A stretch of DNA of 45,306 nt from an uncultured Oscillospiraceae bacterium (GTDB lineage Bacteria > Bacillota_A > Clostridia > Oscillospirales > Oscillospiraceae): assembly GCA_900762245.1 (NCBI GenBank), contig CAAFFR010000123.1, positions 1 to 45,306 of the forward strand, read 5' to 3'. This document shows, piece after piece, positions 1 to 7,409 of the stretch. The notes under the pieces were generated by a model. That model saw only the letters and a list, made by a program, of their open reading frames with translations. It ran no database searches and was not told the origin of the DNA. The position numbers and the translations under genes are program-made. The first letter of the stretch is position 1; every line of letters starts with the position of its first letter.

Positions 1-621
1 CACAGGGTATTCCCGCAGATAGCTTTCCTGCAGCAGGTCTGCCAGCCACTGGGAGGGGGTAATCAGCGTCAGGTTGGGTATCCCGGTGAAAAGAGAGGAT
101 TTTTGCTGAAAATTCTTCCTGCTGTTGTCCCGCAGCAGGCTTTGGGGGTAGGTATGCTTCTGGGGACAATGGTGGCAGCCGGTTTTCCATTTTTCGCAGC
201 CGGCGAAGTCGAAATAGGCGCAGTGGCCGGTAAAGGTCCAGCAGTCGTGGAGGGTCCAACGGATCTGTTTGCCGCAGGTTTTTAAGTAGGAAAACAGCAG
301 CCCGATATGGAGGTAATAACCGTGGACATTGTGCAGCCAGATCACATCGGGGTCATATTCTTTCACCCAATCCAGAAACCGCCGGGTGGCTGCTTTGGAG
401 CCGAAGCCCTGATCGTCCAGCAGACGGTTGCGCAGGCCGTGGAGCCTTACGTCCCAATCCCCGCCGATACGGACCGTGGGAATATCATCGCAATTGGCCT
501 TGTCACGGCCGAAGGCGAGCGTACACTGATGCCCCTGCGCCATAAGGTCCCGGCACTGCTGTGCCGCGATCCGCCCCGTGCTGCCAAAACCGGCTACGGA
601 GTTGATGAACAGGTACTTCAT
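1..621 (-). CDS. Glycosyltransferase family 4, N-terminal part (cut by window edge)
   Basis: Reading from an ATG at 621 the frame stays open for 207 codons to base 1, so the C-terminal catalytic half lies outside the window. The protein begins MKYLFINSVAGFGSTGR, the usual first strand and glycine-rich loop of the GT-B acceptor domain (Glyco_transf_4). It contains the WTLHDCWTFTGHCAYF segment and a Cys/His cluster (CEKWKTGCHHCPQ) that many GT4 enzymes of polysaccharide clusters share. An AGGAGG ribosome site lies about 7 bases before the ATG. It is the last visible gene of the polysaccharide operon, 36 bases after capG, so it probably adds one sugar of the repeat unit at the cytoplasmic face of the membrane. 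Donor and acceptor cannot be told from the sequence. The family call is firm; the specific role is inference. Confidence 0.85.
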   Translation of the reverse strand, partial: MKYLFINSVAGFGSTGRIAAQQCRDLMAQGHQCTLAFGRDKANCDDIPTVRIGGDWDVRLHGLRNRLLDDQGFGSKAATRRFLDWVKEYDPDVIWLHNVHGYYLHIGLLFSYLKTCGKQIRWTLHDCWTFTGHCAYFDFAGCEKWKTGCHHCPQKHTYPQSLLRDNSRKNFQQKSSLFTGIPNLTLITPSQWLADLLQESYLREYPV

Positions 622-657
622 ACGCTCGCCTCCTATAGAAATTTGCATTTCAGTAGA

Positions 658-1842
658 TCAATATTTACGCCAAACCATTTTGTCCACCACGCCGGTGTAG
701 GACTGGATCAGCTTGACCACCTTGGTAGATACGTTTTCTTCCACATAGTCCGGCACAGGAATGCCGTAGTCGCCATCCAGATTCATCTGTACGGCAGTAT
801 CCACTGCCTGCAGCAGATGACCCTCATCGATGCCTGCCAGCACGAAGCAGCCCTTGTCCAGTGCCTCGGGACGCTCGGTGGAGGTGCGGATGCAAACCGC
901 CGGGAAGGGATGGCCCACAGAAGTGAAGAAGCTGCTTTCCTCCGGCAGAGTACCGGAATCAGACACTACCGCAAAAGCATTCATCTGCAGACAGTTATAG
1001 TCATGGAAACCCAGAGGCTCATTCTGGATCACCCGCTTGTCCAGGACAAAGCCGGTCTGTTCCAGACGCTTCCGGGAACGGGGATGGCAGGAATACAGAA
1101 TGGGCATATCGTACTTCTCTGCCATGGCGTTGATGGCGGTGAACAGGGACAGGAAGTTCTTCTCCGTGTCAATGTTCTCCTCCCGGTGGGCAGACAACAG
1201 GATGTACTTTCCCTTTTCCAAACCCAGACGGCTATGGACATCGGAGGCCTCAATGGCAGCAAGATTCTGGTGCAGAACCTCAGCCATGGGAGAACCGGTG
1301 ACATAGGTACGCTCCTTGGGCAGACCGCAGTCATGGAGATACTTCCGGGCATGCTCAGAATAAGCAAGGTTCACATCAGAGATGATATCCACAATACGGC
1401 GGTTTGTTTCCTCAGGCAGGCACTCATCCTTGCAGCGGTTACCGGCTTCCATGTGGAAAATCGGAATGTGAAGCCGCTTGGCAGGAATGGCGGACAGGCA
1501 GGAATTGGTATCGCCCAGGATCAGCATGGCATCGGGCTTGATGGCAGCCATCAGCTTGTAGGAGCAGTTGATGATGTTGCCCACAGTGGCACCCAGGTCA
1601 TCGCCCACCGCATTCATGTACACTTCCGGGTCTGCAAGGCCCAGGTCCCGGAAGAAAATGCCGTTCAGGTTATAGTCGTAGTTCTGTCCCGTATGGGCCA
1701 GAATGCAGTCAAAATACTTGCGGCACTTATTGATGACAGCAGCCAGACGGATGATCTCCGGGCGGGTGCCCACAATGATCAGCAGCTTCAGCTTGCCGTT
1801 ATTTTTGAAAGAAATATCGGAATAGTCCAGCTTCATTTCCAT
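658..1842 (-). CDS. capG: UDP-N-acetylglucosamine 2-epimerase family, CapG/FnlC-like
   Basis: This is a non-hydrolysing UDP-HexNAc 2-epimerase of 394 residues. Family signs are VGTRPEIIRLAAV near the N-terminus, HTGQNYD, GDTNSCLSA, HMEAGNRC, PEETNRRIVD, the SAHREENID loop and SDSGTLPEE. Because it sits in one operon with CapE and CapF, the best reading is the last step of UDP-L-FucNAc synthesis (C2 epimerisation of UDP-6-deoxy-L-talose-type N-acetyl sugar) rather than UDP-ManNAc synthesis by WecB. The frame is open 11 codons further upstream to 1875, but AAAGGAG lies just before the ATG at 1842, and the longer start would sit inside the neighbouring gene. It is 13 bases after the acetyltransferase gene. 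WecB-type activity is the alternative and is not excluded by sequence alone. Confidence 0.9.
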   Translation of the reverse strand: MEMKLDYSDISFKNNGKLKLLIIVGTRPEIIRLAAVINKCRKYFDCILAHTGQNYDYNLNGIFFRDLGLADPEVYMNAVGDDLGATVGNIINCSYKLMAAIKPDAMLILGDTNSCLSAIPAKRLHIPIFHMEAGNRCKDECLPEETNRRIVDIISDVNLAYSEHARKYLHDCGLPKERTYVTGSPMAEVLHQNLAAIEASDVHSRLGLEKGKYILLSAHREENIDTEKNFLSLFTAINAMAEKYDMPILYSCHPRSRKRLEQTGFVLDKRVIQNEPLGFHDYNCLQMNAFAVVSDSGTLPEESSFFTSVGHPFPAVCIRTSTERPEALDKGCFVLAGIDEGHLLQAVDTAVQMNLDGDYGIPVPDYVEENVSTKVVKLIQSYTGVVDKMVWRKY

Positions 1843-1855
1843 ATTGTTACTCCTT

Positions 1856-2371
1856 TTACAGAGGATAAGTTCCATTTAAGAGGATGGTGCCGGTTTCCAG
1901 CTTTGCTCCGGCGGGGATACGGTTGGCTGCCTTGACGATGACACCGGGACACAGATGGCAGCCTTCTTCCAGAATGCAGTCATGGTCCACGATGGCACTT
2001 AAATTTACGATGCAGCCTGCTTCTACCGTAGTTCCGGTGTTAATAACAGCTTTGGGAAGCACCACAACACCTGCGCCCAGAGATGCTTCAGAGCTGACAT
2101 AGGCGGTGGGATGGATCAGTGTGGGCACGGAAATATCTTCCCGGACAAGACGGTCCAGCCAGTGCATCCGGGTTTCGTTGTCCCCGAAAGCGGGATAAAT
2201 CTCCGTACCGTTTCCGGCAAACATGGCGTATTCTTCACAGGTCCCCAGAATGTCCGGTCCGGTCTTTCCGTCATCCAGAAATGCGATCTTTTCGTACACG
2301 CCCATCTGCCGGGCAATGTCGGCAACCGTTCTGCCGTAGCCGCCGGCACCAAGAATCAGAAGTTTTTTCAT
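1856..2371 (-). CDS. PglD/NeuD-like sugar O/N-acetyltransferase (left-handed beta-helix)
   Basis: The 171-residue protein starts with a Rossmann-like sugar-binding domain (MKKLLILGAGGYGR) and continues from about residue 85 into hexapeptide repeats. HPTAYVSSEA, GAGVVVLPKAVINTGT and NLSAIVDHDC are typical of PglD/NeuD acetyltransferases, with His130-Asp131 in the place of the catalytic His and its acidic partner. It is somewhat shorter than the usual 195-215 residues: the coils after residue 145 are reduced to one irregular turn ending LLNGTYPL. It overlaps the capF stop by four bases (ATGA), so the two are translationally coupled. Known relatives acetylate a 4-amino-sugar nucleotide (PglD) or sialic acid (NeuD). 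No aminotransferase is visible in the window, so the acceptor is open. The family is clear; the substrate is unknown. Confidence 0.8.
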   Translation of the reverse strand: MKKLLILGAGGYGRTVADIARQMGVYEKIAFLDDGKTGPDILGTCEEYAMFAGNGTEIYPAFGDNETRMHWLDRLVREDISVPTLIHPTAYVSSEASLGAGVVVLPKAVINTGTTVEAGCIVNLSAIVDHDCILEEGCHLCPGVIVKAANRIPAGAKLETGTILLNGTYPL

Positions 2372-3573
2372 TGTGTCACCTTCTCAAAGAATGTATCGGG
2401 TTTTCCGGGATCAAAACACTCATTGGCCCACATCAGGGTCACCAGGTCCTCAGTTTCGGAGAGGTTGATGATGTTGTGGGTGTAGCCCGGCAGCATGTGG
2501 ACGGCTTCGATTTTTTCGCCGGACACATAGAAGTTCAGCACTTCTTCCGTGCCAATCTTTCGCTGCTGGATCAGGCCATGGCCGGAAACCACGATGAAAA
2601 ATTCCCATTTGGTATGGTGCCAATGCTCGCCCTTGGTGATACCGGGCTTGGAAATATTCACGCTGAACTGGCCGCAGTTTTGGGTGCGCAGCAGTTCTGT
2701 AAAACTGCCCCGGTGGTCTGTGTTCATTTTTAAGGGAAACGCAGCCTTTTCCTTGGGCAGGTAGGAAAGATAGGTGGAATACAGCTTTTTTGCAAAGCTG
2801 TTATAGGGGATTTCCGGCATCAGCAGTGTGCCGGGCTGGGCCTTGAAGGCGTCCAGCAGGGAGACGATTTCTCCCAAGGTAACCTTATGGGTCACAGGGG
2901 CGGCGCAGTAGCGGCCCTCAGGGGTCAGGACAGTGTCCACACCGTCAAATTCGCAGTTATGCTCTTTCCCTTCCAACGCGGCGATCATCTCGTCTACCAA
3001 ATCGTCGATATAGAGCAGTTCCAGCTGCACAGCAGGGTCATTGACGGTGATGGGCAGGTCATGGGCATAGTTATGGCAGAAGGTAGCCACGGCAGAGTTG
3101 TAATTGGGACGGCACCACTTGCCGAAAAGGTTGGGGAACCGGTAGACCAGGACCTTTGCCCCGGTTTCTGCGGCGTAGGAGAAGAACAGCTCCTCCCCTG
3201 CCTTCTTGGACTTGCCGTAGTCGCCGTTTGCGTAGCGGCCCACCAGAGTGGCCTGAATGGAGGAAGACAGCATCACCGGGCAGGTATTGCGGTACTTTTT
3301 CAGTGTATCCAGCAAGGTGGAGGCAAAGCCGAAATTACCCTGCATGAACTCCTCGGGGTTCTGGGGGCGGTTCACGCCGGCAAGGTTAAAGACGAAATCT
3401 GCCTTTTCACAGGCTTCTTCCAAAAGAGAAGCGGGAGAATCGATGTCATAGAGGTACAGCTCTCCGATGGACAGGTCCGGATGGGTACGGTCCTTGCCAT
3501 CCCGGATGCAGCGAAGTGCCTCTGTCAAATTTTTGCCCACAAATCCGGCTGCGCCGGTAATGAGAATGTTCAT
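2368..3573 (-). CDS. capF: CapF/FnlB-like bifunctional reductase-epimerase for UDP-L-FucNAc
   Basis: The 401-residue protein has an N-terminal extended SDR domain (MNILITGAAGFVGKN, catalytic Ser103-105 region, Tyr119 and Lys123 in YGKSK) and a C-terminal cupin from about residue 281. The cupin holds HWHHTKWE and a later PGYTHNI, so His316, His318, Glu323 and His365 look like the metal site described for Staphylococcus aureus CapF. In that enzyme the cupin epimerises C3 and the SDR domain reduces C4 of the CapE product with NADPH. This two-domain order is specific for the CapF/FnlB family, which makes the function call strong. It lies 23 bases after capE and overlaps the acetyltransferase start. 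The start codon ATG at 3573 has a GGGGGA ribosome site. Confidence 0.93.
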   Translation of the reverse strand: MNILITGAAGFVGKNLTEALRCIRDGKDRTHPDLSIGELYLYDIDSPASLLEEACEKADFVFNLAGVNRPQNPEEFMQGNFGFASTLLDTLKKYRNTCPVMLSSSIQATLVGRYANGDYGKSKKAGEELFFSYAAETGAKVLVYRFPNLFGKWCRPNYNSAVATFCHNYAHDLPITVNDPAVQLELLYIDDLVDEMIAALEGKEHNCEFDGVDTVLTPEGRYCAAPVTHKVTLGEIVSLLDAFKAQPGTLLMPEIPYNSFAKKLYSTYLSYLPKEKAAFPLKMNTDHRGSFTELLRTQNCGQFSVNISKPGITKGEHWHHTKWEFFIVVSGHGLIQQRKIGTEEVLNFYVSGEKIEAVHMLPGYTHNIINLSETEDLVTLMWANECFDPGKPDTFFEKVTQ

Positions 3574-3596
3574 ACTGCGGTTCCCCCGATTGTTTG

Positions 3597-4646
3597 TTAT
3601 TTTTCCTTCTGCCAGGCTGCCAGTTCGTCCCGGACATAGGACAATGACAGCAGCTTTTCCTGGACCTGCTCTACGGACAGCAGATCGGTATTGTTAGAGT
3701 TGAACTCCGTCAGGACGTTGCGCTCTTTGTCGCCCTCTTTGAAGTACTTGTCGTAGTTCAGGTCCCGCTTGTCGGAGGGCACCCGGTAGAAGTTGCCCAG
3801 GTCAATGGCGTTGGCGCATTCCTCGTTGGTCAGCAGGGTCTCGTACATTTTTTCGCCATGGCGAATGCCGATAACCTTGATCTCATGGCCGGGGTTGAAA
3901 AGGCCGGTGACAGCCTTGGCCAGGGTTTCAATGGTGCAGGCGGGTGCCTTCTGGACCAGAATATCGCCGCTGACACCGTTCTCAAAGGCAAACAGCACCA
4001 GATCCACAGCTTCCTCCAGGCTCATGATGAAGCGGGTCATGGAGGGCTCGGTGATGGTGATGGGGTTGCCTGCCTTGATCTGGTCGATCCACAGGGGGAT
4101 AACGGAGCCACGGGAGCACATGACGTTGCCGTAGCGGGTGCAGCAGATTTTGGTCTGCTCAGGAGAAACGGTGCGGGACTTTGCCACGATGACCTTTTCC
4201 ATCATGGCCTTGGAGGTGCCCATGGCATTGACGGGATAGGCAGCCTTGTCGGTGGACAGGCAGATGACGGTTCTGACACCGGCATCAATGGCGGCAGTCA
4301 GCACATTGTCGGTGCCGATGACGTTGGTCTTCACAGCCTCCATGGGGAAAAATTCACAGGAGGGCACCTGCTTCAGAGCGGCAGCGTGGAAGATGTAGTC
4401 AACGCCGTGCATGGCGTTGCGGACAGAGGCAATGTCACGGACATCGCCGATGAAGAACTTGATTTTATTGGAGGCCTCCGGCAGCTTGGCCTGGAACTCA
4501 TGGCGCATGTCATCCTGTTTCTTCTCATCCCGGGAGAAAACGCGGATCTCCTTGATATCGGTATCCAGGAAGCGGTTTAAGACGGCATTGCCGAAGGAGC
4601 CGGTGCCGCCGGTAATCATCAGGGTCTTGTTGGCAAAAATACTCAT
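3597..4646 (-). CDS. capE: CapE/FnlA-like UDP-GlcNAc 4,6-dehydratase / 5-epimerase
   Basis: This is a single-domain, soluble SDR of 349 residues. The NADP loop is TGGTGSFGN (residues 12-20). The catalytic region has Ser131, then Met142 and Lys146 in AMGTSK, the MxxxK variant of the usual YxxxK that marks the inverting UDP-GlcNAc dehydratases. FHAAALKQVPSCEFFPMEA and TEPSMTRFIMSLEEAV are further family signatures. It converts UDP-GlcNAc to UDP-2-acetamido-2,6-dideoxy-L-arabino-hexos-4-ulose, the first step of UDP-L-FucNAc synthesis, and hands it to CapF encoded next. A GGAAGGAG ribosome site precedes the ATG. FlaA1/PseB-type dehydratase activity for pseudaminic acid is the alternative, but the partner genes favour CapE. 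Confidence 0.92.
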   Translation of the reverse strand: MSIFANKTLMITGGTGSFGNAVLNRFLDTDIKEIRVFSRDEKKQDDMRHEFQAKLPEASNKIKFFIGDVRDIASVRNAMHGVDYIFHAAALKQVPSCEFFPMEAVKTNVIGTDNVLTAAIDAGVRTVICLSTDKAAYPVNAMGTSKAMMEKVIVAKSRTVSPEQTKICCTRYGNVMCSRGSVIPLWIDQIKAGNPITITEPSMTRFIMSLEEAVDLVLFAFENGVSGDILVQKAPACTIETLAKAVTGLFNPGHEIKVIGIRHGEKMYETLLTNEECANAIDLGNFYRVPSDKRDLNYDKYFKEGDKERNVLTEFNSNNTDLLSVEQVQEKLLSLSYVRDELAAWQKEK

Positions 4647-4670
4647 GGTTTTGTCTCCTTCCCTTGTTCC

Positions 4671-5879
4671 TTACAGCAGTTTTTGGAACAGGGTCACATA
4701 TTTATTCGTACAGATTTCTGTGGTATAGTTTTCCAGATAAATCCGGCGGCAGGTTTTGCGCATCCGTGCTACGGTTTCAGGATCATCTTTCAGAGAACGG
4801 ATGATCTTCGCCAATTTTTCCGTTTCTCCGCTTCGTACCCATGCGCCGGCTCCGGCTTCAATATCCCGGACGATGTCGCATTCGTCCATAATCGCAAGGA
4901 GCGGCAGACCCTGCATCATGTAGCTGTAGGTCTTGCTGGGGACGCACAAGCCGGTGGCTCCCTTTTCCAGGGACACAAAGGCGCAGTCGCTGATGGCAAG
5001 CGCATCCCGGAAGTCCTGACCGTGGAGAAATTTATGGATGGCAATATTGGAAATACCTTCCTGCTCTACGATGGATTTTAATTTTTCCATTTTGTTGCCA
5101 TGACCGGCAAAGAGGAAGAAGATATCCTCGTCTTTCAGTTCCCGGATGGTGCCAAGAATGGTATCCATATCCTGCATGGTTCCCATATTACCAAAGTAGG
5201 ACACGACAAATCGGTTTTCTACGGTATCCCGGAATCGGTTTTCTTCCCGGTTTCTTTCTGTTTCACCCTGATCGGCGTACCAGTTGGGAATCACATCCAC
5301 CTGGGTTTCCAAAGCATTCCGGTGGGCAAGGATGTAGTCCTTCATCTCGGAAGACAGGGCAACCACCTTGTCCGCCCGACGGTAGACGCATTTGTTGATG
5401 TGCTCCATCAGCCGGCAGATGATGTTACCTTCCCGGAGGGTATTGGTCGCCGTAGCCACTTCGGGATACAGGTCATAGGAAACGAAGACCAGTTTGGTGC
5501 TGAAAAGCACCTTTGCCCAGGAAGCAATCCAGGGAAGAATTGGTGGATTGGAATAGACCACCACAGCCCGGTATTTGGCAACTTCAAACAGGTGCAGCAG
5601 CACCATGAAGGTAAAGGAAAAATAGTTGATGATGCGGCCCAGGAACCCTGCCCGGCCTGTCTGGATATACTTCAGACGATGGATATTCACACCGTCTACC
5701 GTTTCCTTCTCCGGGATATTGTTTCCATCCGAATACTCCCGGGGATAGCCGCAAAGGGCATCCACGGTAAATCCGGCTTTTTTCAGAGCCTGCACCGTAT
5801 CCCAGGGAAGCTGGGCGGAGGAAATGTATTCGGGATAGAAAAACTGGCACAAAAACAGGATATCTCTTTTCTTTTTCAA
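4671..5879 (-). CDS. GT4 glycosyltransferase, WbuB-like (probable L-FucNAc transferase)
   Basis: The 402-residue GT-B enzyme starts KKKRDILFLCQFFYPEYISSAQ, and has FVSYDLYPEVA, VIPNWYAD, YFGNMGTMQD, FLFAGHGNK and VPSKTYSYMMQGLPLLAI. These are the marks of the WbuB group of family GT4 found beside fnlABC/capEFG loci in other bacteria, where WbuB adds L-FucNAc. The start must be TTG at 5879: no in-frame ATG occurs until far inside the domain, and a GGGGGAAGG ribosome site lies about 5 bases upstream. It sits 24 bases before capE in the operon. The likely role is transfer of L-FucNAc from UDP onto the undecaprenyl-PP-linked first sugar at the inner membrane face. Family call is good; sugar specificity is inferred from context. 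Confidence 0.82.
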   Translation of the reverse strand: MKKKRDILFLCQFFYPEYISSAQLPWDTVQALKKAGFTVDALCGYPREYSDGNNIPEKETVDGVNIHRLKYIQTGRAGFLGRIINYFSFTFMVLLHLFEVAKYRAVVVYSNPPILPWIASWAKVLFSTKLVFVSYDLYPEVATATNTLREGNIICRLMEHINKCVYRRADKVVALSSEMKDYILAHRNALETQVDVIPNWYADQGETERNREENRFRDTVENRFVVSYFGNMGTMQDMDTILGTIRELKDEDIFFLFAGHGNKMEKLKSIVEQEGISNIAIHKFLHGQDFRDALAISDCAFVSLEKGATGLCVPSKTYSYMMQGLPLLAIMDECDIVRDIEAGAGAWVRSGETEKLAKIIRSLKDDPETVARMRKTCRRIYLENYTTEICTNKYVTLFQKLL

Positions 5880-5903
5880 ATACCTTCCCCCTTTTCTGTA
5901 TTC

Positions 5904-6776
5904 TTACGCTTCCGTCTCCAGGACGGATTCTTCAAAGGATTTAACGCAGTAATTCTTTGGGTATGCGCTGATGGCAAAATCGTAGCACAAGCTGCCGAAG
6001 GCTTTATCTGCAATATCCGTAACGGGATGCAGCAGTTTCAATGCCCAGGTAAGTCCCTTTACCAGCAAAATACCCTTTCCATTGGCATGGGCAATCAGAT
6101 TCACCATATCGCTGGTATTGACGTATTCGTTATTCTGGGGGCAGAAAACGCCCTCTGCCTCGTCTTCCAGCAGCAATCGGATAAATTCCGCCAGATTTTC
6201 CATATACAGCATGGAGCGCCGGTTGTCCACCCACGGGAACACCGGCAGCTTTTTGGCAAGCTTTGCCATGGTCCGGTAGTTTCCCTTGCAGCCCTTTCCG
6301 TAGATCATAGGCGGACGGAGGATAGCCAGTTTGAAGCTGTCATCTGCCAGGACCTGCAGGCCTTCCTCGGCTTTTGCCTTGGAAATGCCATAGTTATCCT
6401 TGGGCCTCAGAGGGGTATCCGCCGTAATGGTTACAATCTTTCCAACCGGGGCATCCAGACCGTAAACGCTGGCGGAACTCATGAACAGGAACTGCTTCAC
6501 ACCTTCCGCCTTGGCTTTTTGGGCTGTTTCAATGGCAAGGCGGGTGTTGACCCGTTCGTACAGTTCTTTCTGCGCGGGATCGTTTTTGCTGTCCTTTTGA
6601 TGGACAATGCCCGCCACATGAAGTACCGCATCAAAGCCGGAAAAATCAGCAGTCTTCCAGCCCTCCCCGATCATATCCACGGTATCCACGCTGTACTGCT
6701 CCGGCCAGCGGCTGAGATACTGCGCCACGGATACACCCACATAGCTGCCCGCTCCAGTGATGAGAAGTTTCTTCAT
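5904..6776 (-). CDS. NAD-dependent epimerase/dehydratase family SDR, probable 4-keto-sugar reductase
   Basis: This is a 290-residue extended SDR with the nucleotide loop TGAGSYVG (residues 7-14), Ser100-101 in MSSASVYG and the catalytic pair Tyr129/Lys133 in YGISK. LRPPMIYGKGCKGN is the substrate-domain segment typical of polysaccharide-cluster SDRs. It overlaps the stop of the phosphoglycosyl transferase gene by four bases, with a GAAGGAG ribosome site inside that gene's end. The frame is open 30 codons further upstream, but that extension is low-complexity Arg/Gly and has no ribosome site. Next to a WbpM-like dehydratase and a PglC-like priming enzyme, the simplest role is reduction of UDP-4-keto-6-deoxy-GlcNAc to UDP-D-QuiNAc or D-FucNAc. 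A true 4-epimerase (GalE-like) is the alternative. Confidence 0.78.
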   Translation of the reverse strand: MKKLLITGAGSYVGVSVAQYLSRWPEQYSVDTVDMIGEGWKTADFSGFDAVLHVAGIVHQKDSKNDPAQKELYERVNTRLAIETAQKAKAEGVKQFLFMSSASVYGLDAPVGKIVTITADTPLRPKDNYGISKAKAEEGLQVLADDSFKLAILRPPMIYGKGCKGNYRTMAKLAKKLPVFPWVDNRRSMLYMENLAEFIRLLLEDEAEGVFCPQNNEYVNTSDMVNLIAHANGKGILLVKGLTWALKLLHPVTDIADKAFGSLCYDFAISAYPKNYCVKSFEESVLETEA

Positions 6777-7390
6777 TTCTCCTTCTTCTCCTTTTCCAGC
6801 TGTCCGGTGCCGCCTTCCACCACGCCGTCGGATCTCAGGACGGAAGCAATGGTGCCGAAGAAGCACTTGCAGTCGAAGGCGAAGCTGAGGTTCTGCACAT
6901 ATTCGCCGTCGAAGCGTGCCTTTACATCAATGGGCAGTTCATCCCGGCCATTGATCTGGGCCCAGCCGGTAAGGCCGGGACGTACATCGTTGGCGCCGTA
7001 CTTGTCCCGTTCTTCGATCAGGTCAAACTGATTCCACAGGGCAGGCCGGGGACCAATGATGGACATTTCGCCGGTGAAGATCTGAAAAATCTGGGGCAGC
7101 TCGTCCAGAGAGAGCTTGCGCAGCACGCTGCCAACCCGGGTGATATACTGCTGGGGATTCTCCAGCAGATGGGTGGGGGTGTCTTTAGGGGTACACATTT
7201 TCATGGTACGGAATTTCAGAATCTGGAAATGGGTCTTGTGGATGCCCACCCGCTTCTGGCGGAAAAACACAGGGCCGGGATCGTCCATCTTGATGGCAGC
7301 TGCCAGAATCAGATATACCGGAGCCAGCACGACAATGCCGCAGCCGGACAGAACGATATCCAGAAAACGCTTTCCAAATTTCTGATACAT
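6773..7390 (-). CDS. Small monotopic phosphoglycosyl transferase, PglC-like
   Basis: The 205-residue protein is a minimal polyprenyl-phosphate phosphoglycosyl transferase. It has an N-terminal hydrophobic re-entrant helix (DIVLSGCGIVVLAPVYLILAA), then DDPGPVFFRQKRVG, the ILKFRTMKM segment, the catalytic Asp-Glu dyad in SLDELPQ, GEMSIIGPRPAL and RPGLTGWAQINGR. Such enzymes move a sugar 1-phosphate from UDP-sugar to undecaprenyl phosphate and so start the repeat unit on the inner membrane face. It lies 19 bases after the WbpM-like dehydratase and is coupled to the SDR gene, so its substrate is likely the diN-acetyl or 6-deoxy-HexNAc made by those two. The C-terminal tail is Lys/Glu-rich. AAAGGAG precedes the ATG at 7390. 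Sugar specificity is inference. Confidence 0.9.
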   Translation of the reverse strand: MYQKFGKRFLDIVLSGCGIVVLAPVYLILAAAIKMDDPGPVFFRQKRVGIHKTHFQILKFRTMKMCTPKDTPTHLLENPQQYITRVGSVLRKLSLDELPQIFQIFTGEMSIIGPRPALWNQFDLIEERDKYGANDVRPGLTGWAQINGRDELPIDVKARFDGEYVQNLSFAFDCKCFFGTIASVLRSDGVVEGGTGQLEKEKKEK

Positions 7391-7409
7391 GCGGATTTCT
7401 CCTTTTCCG

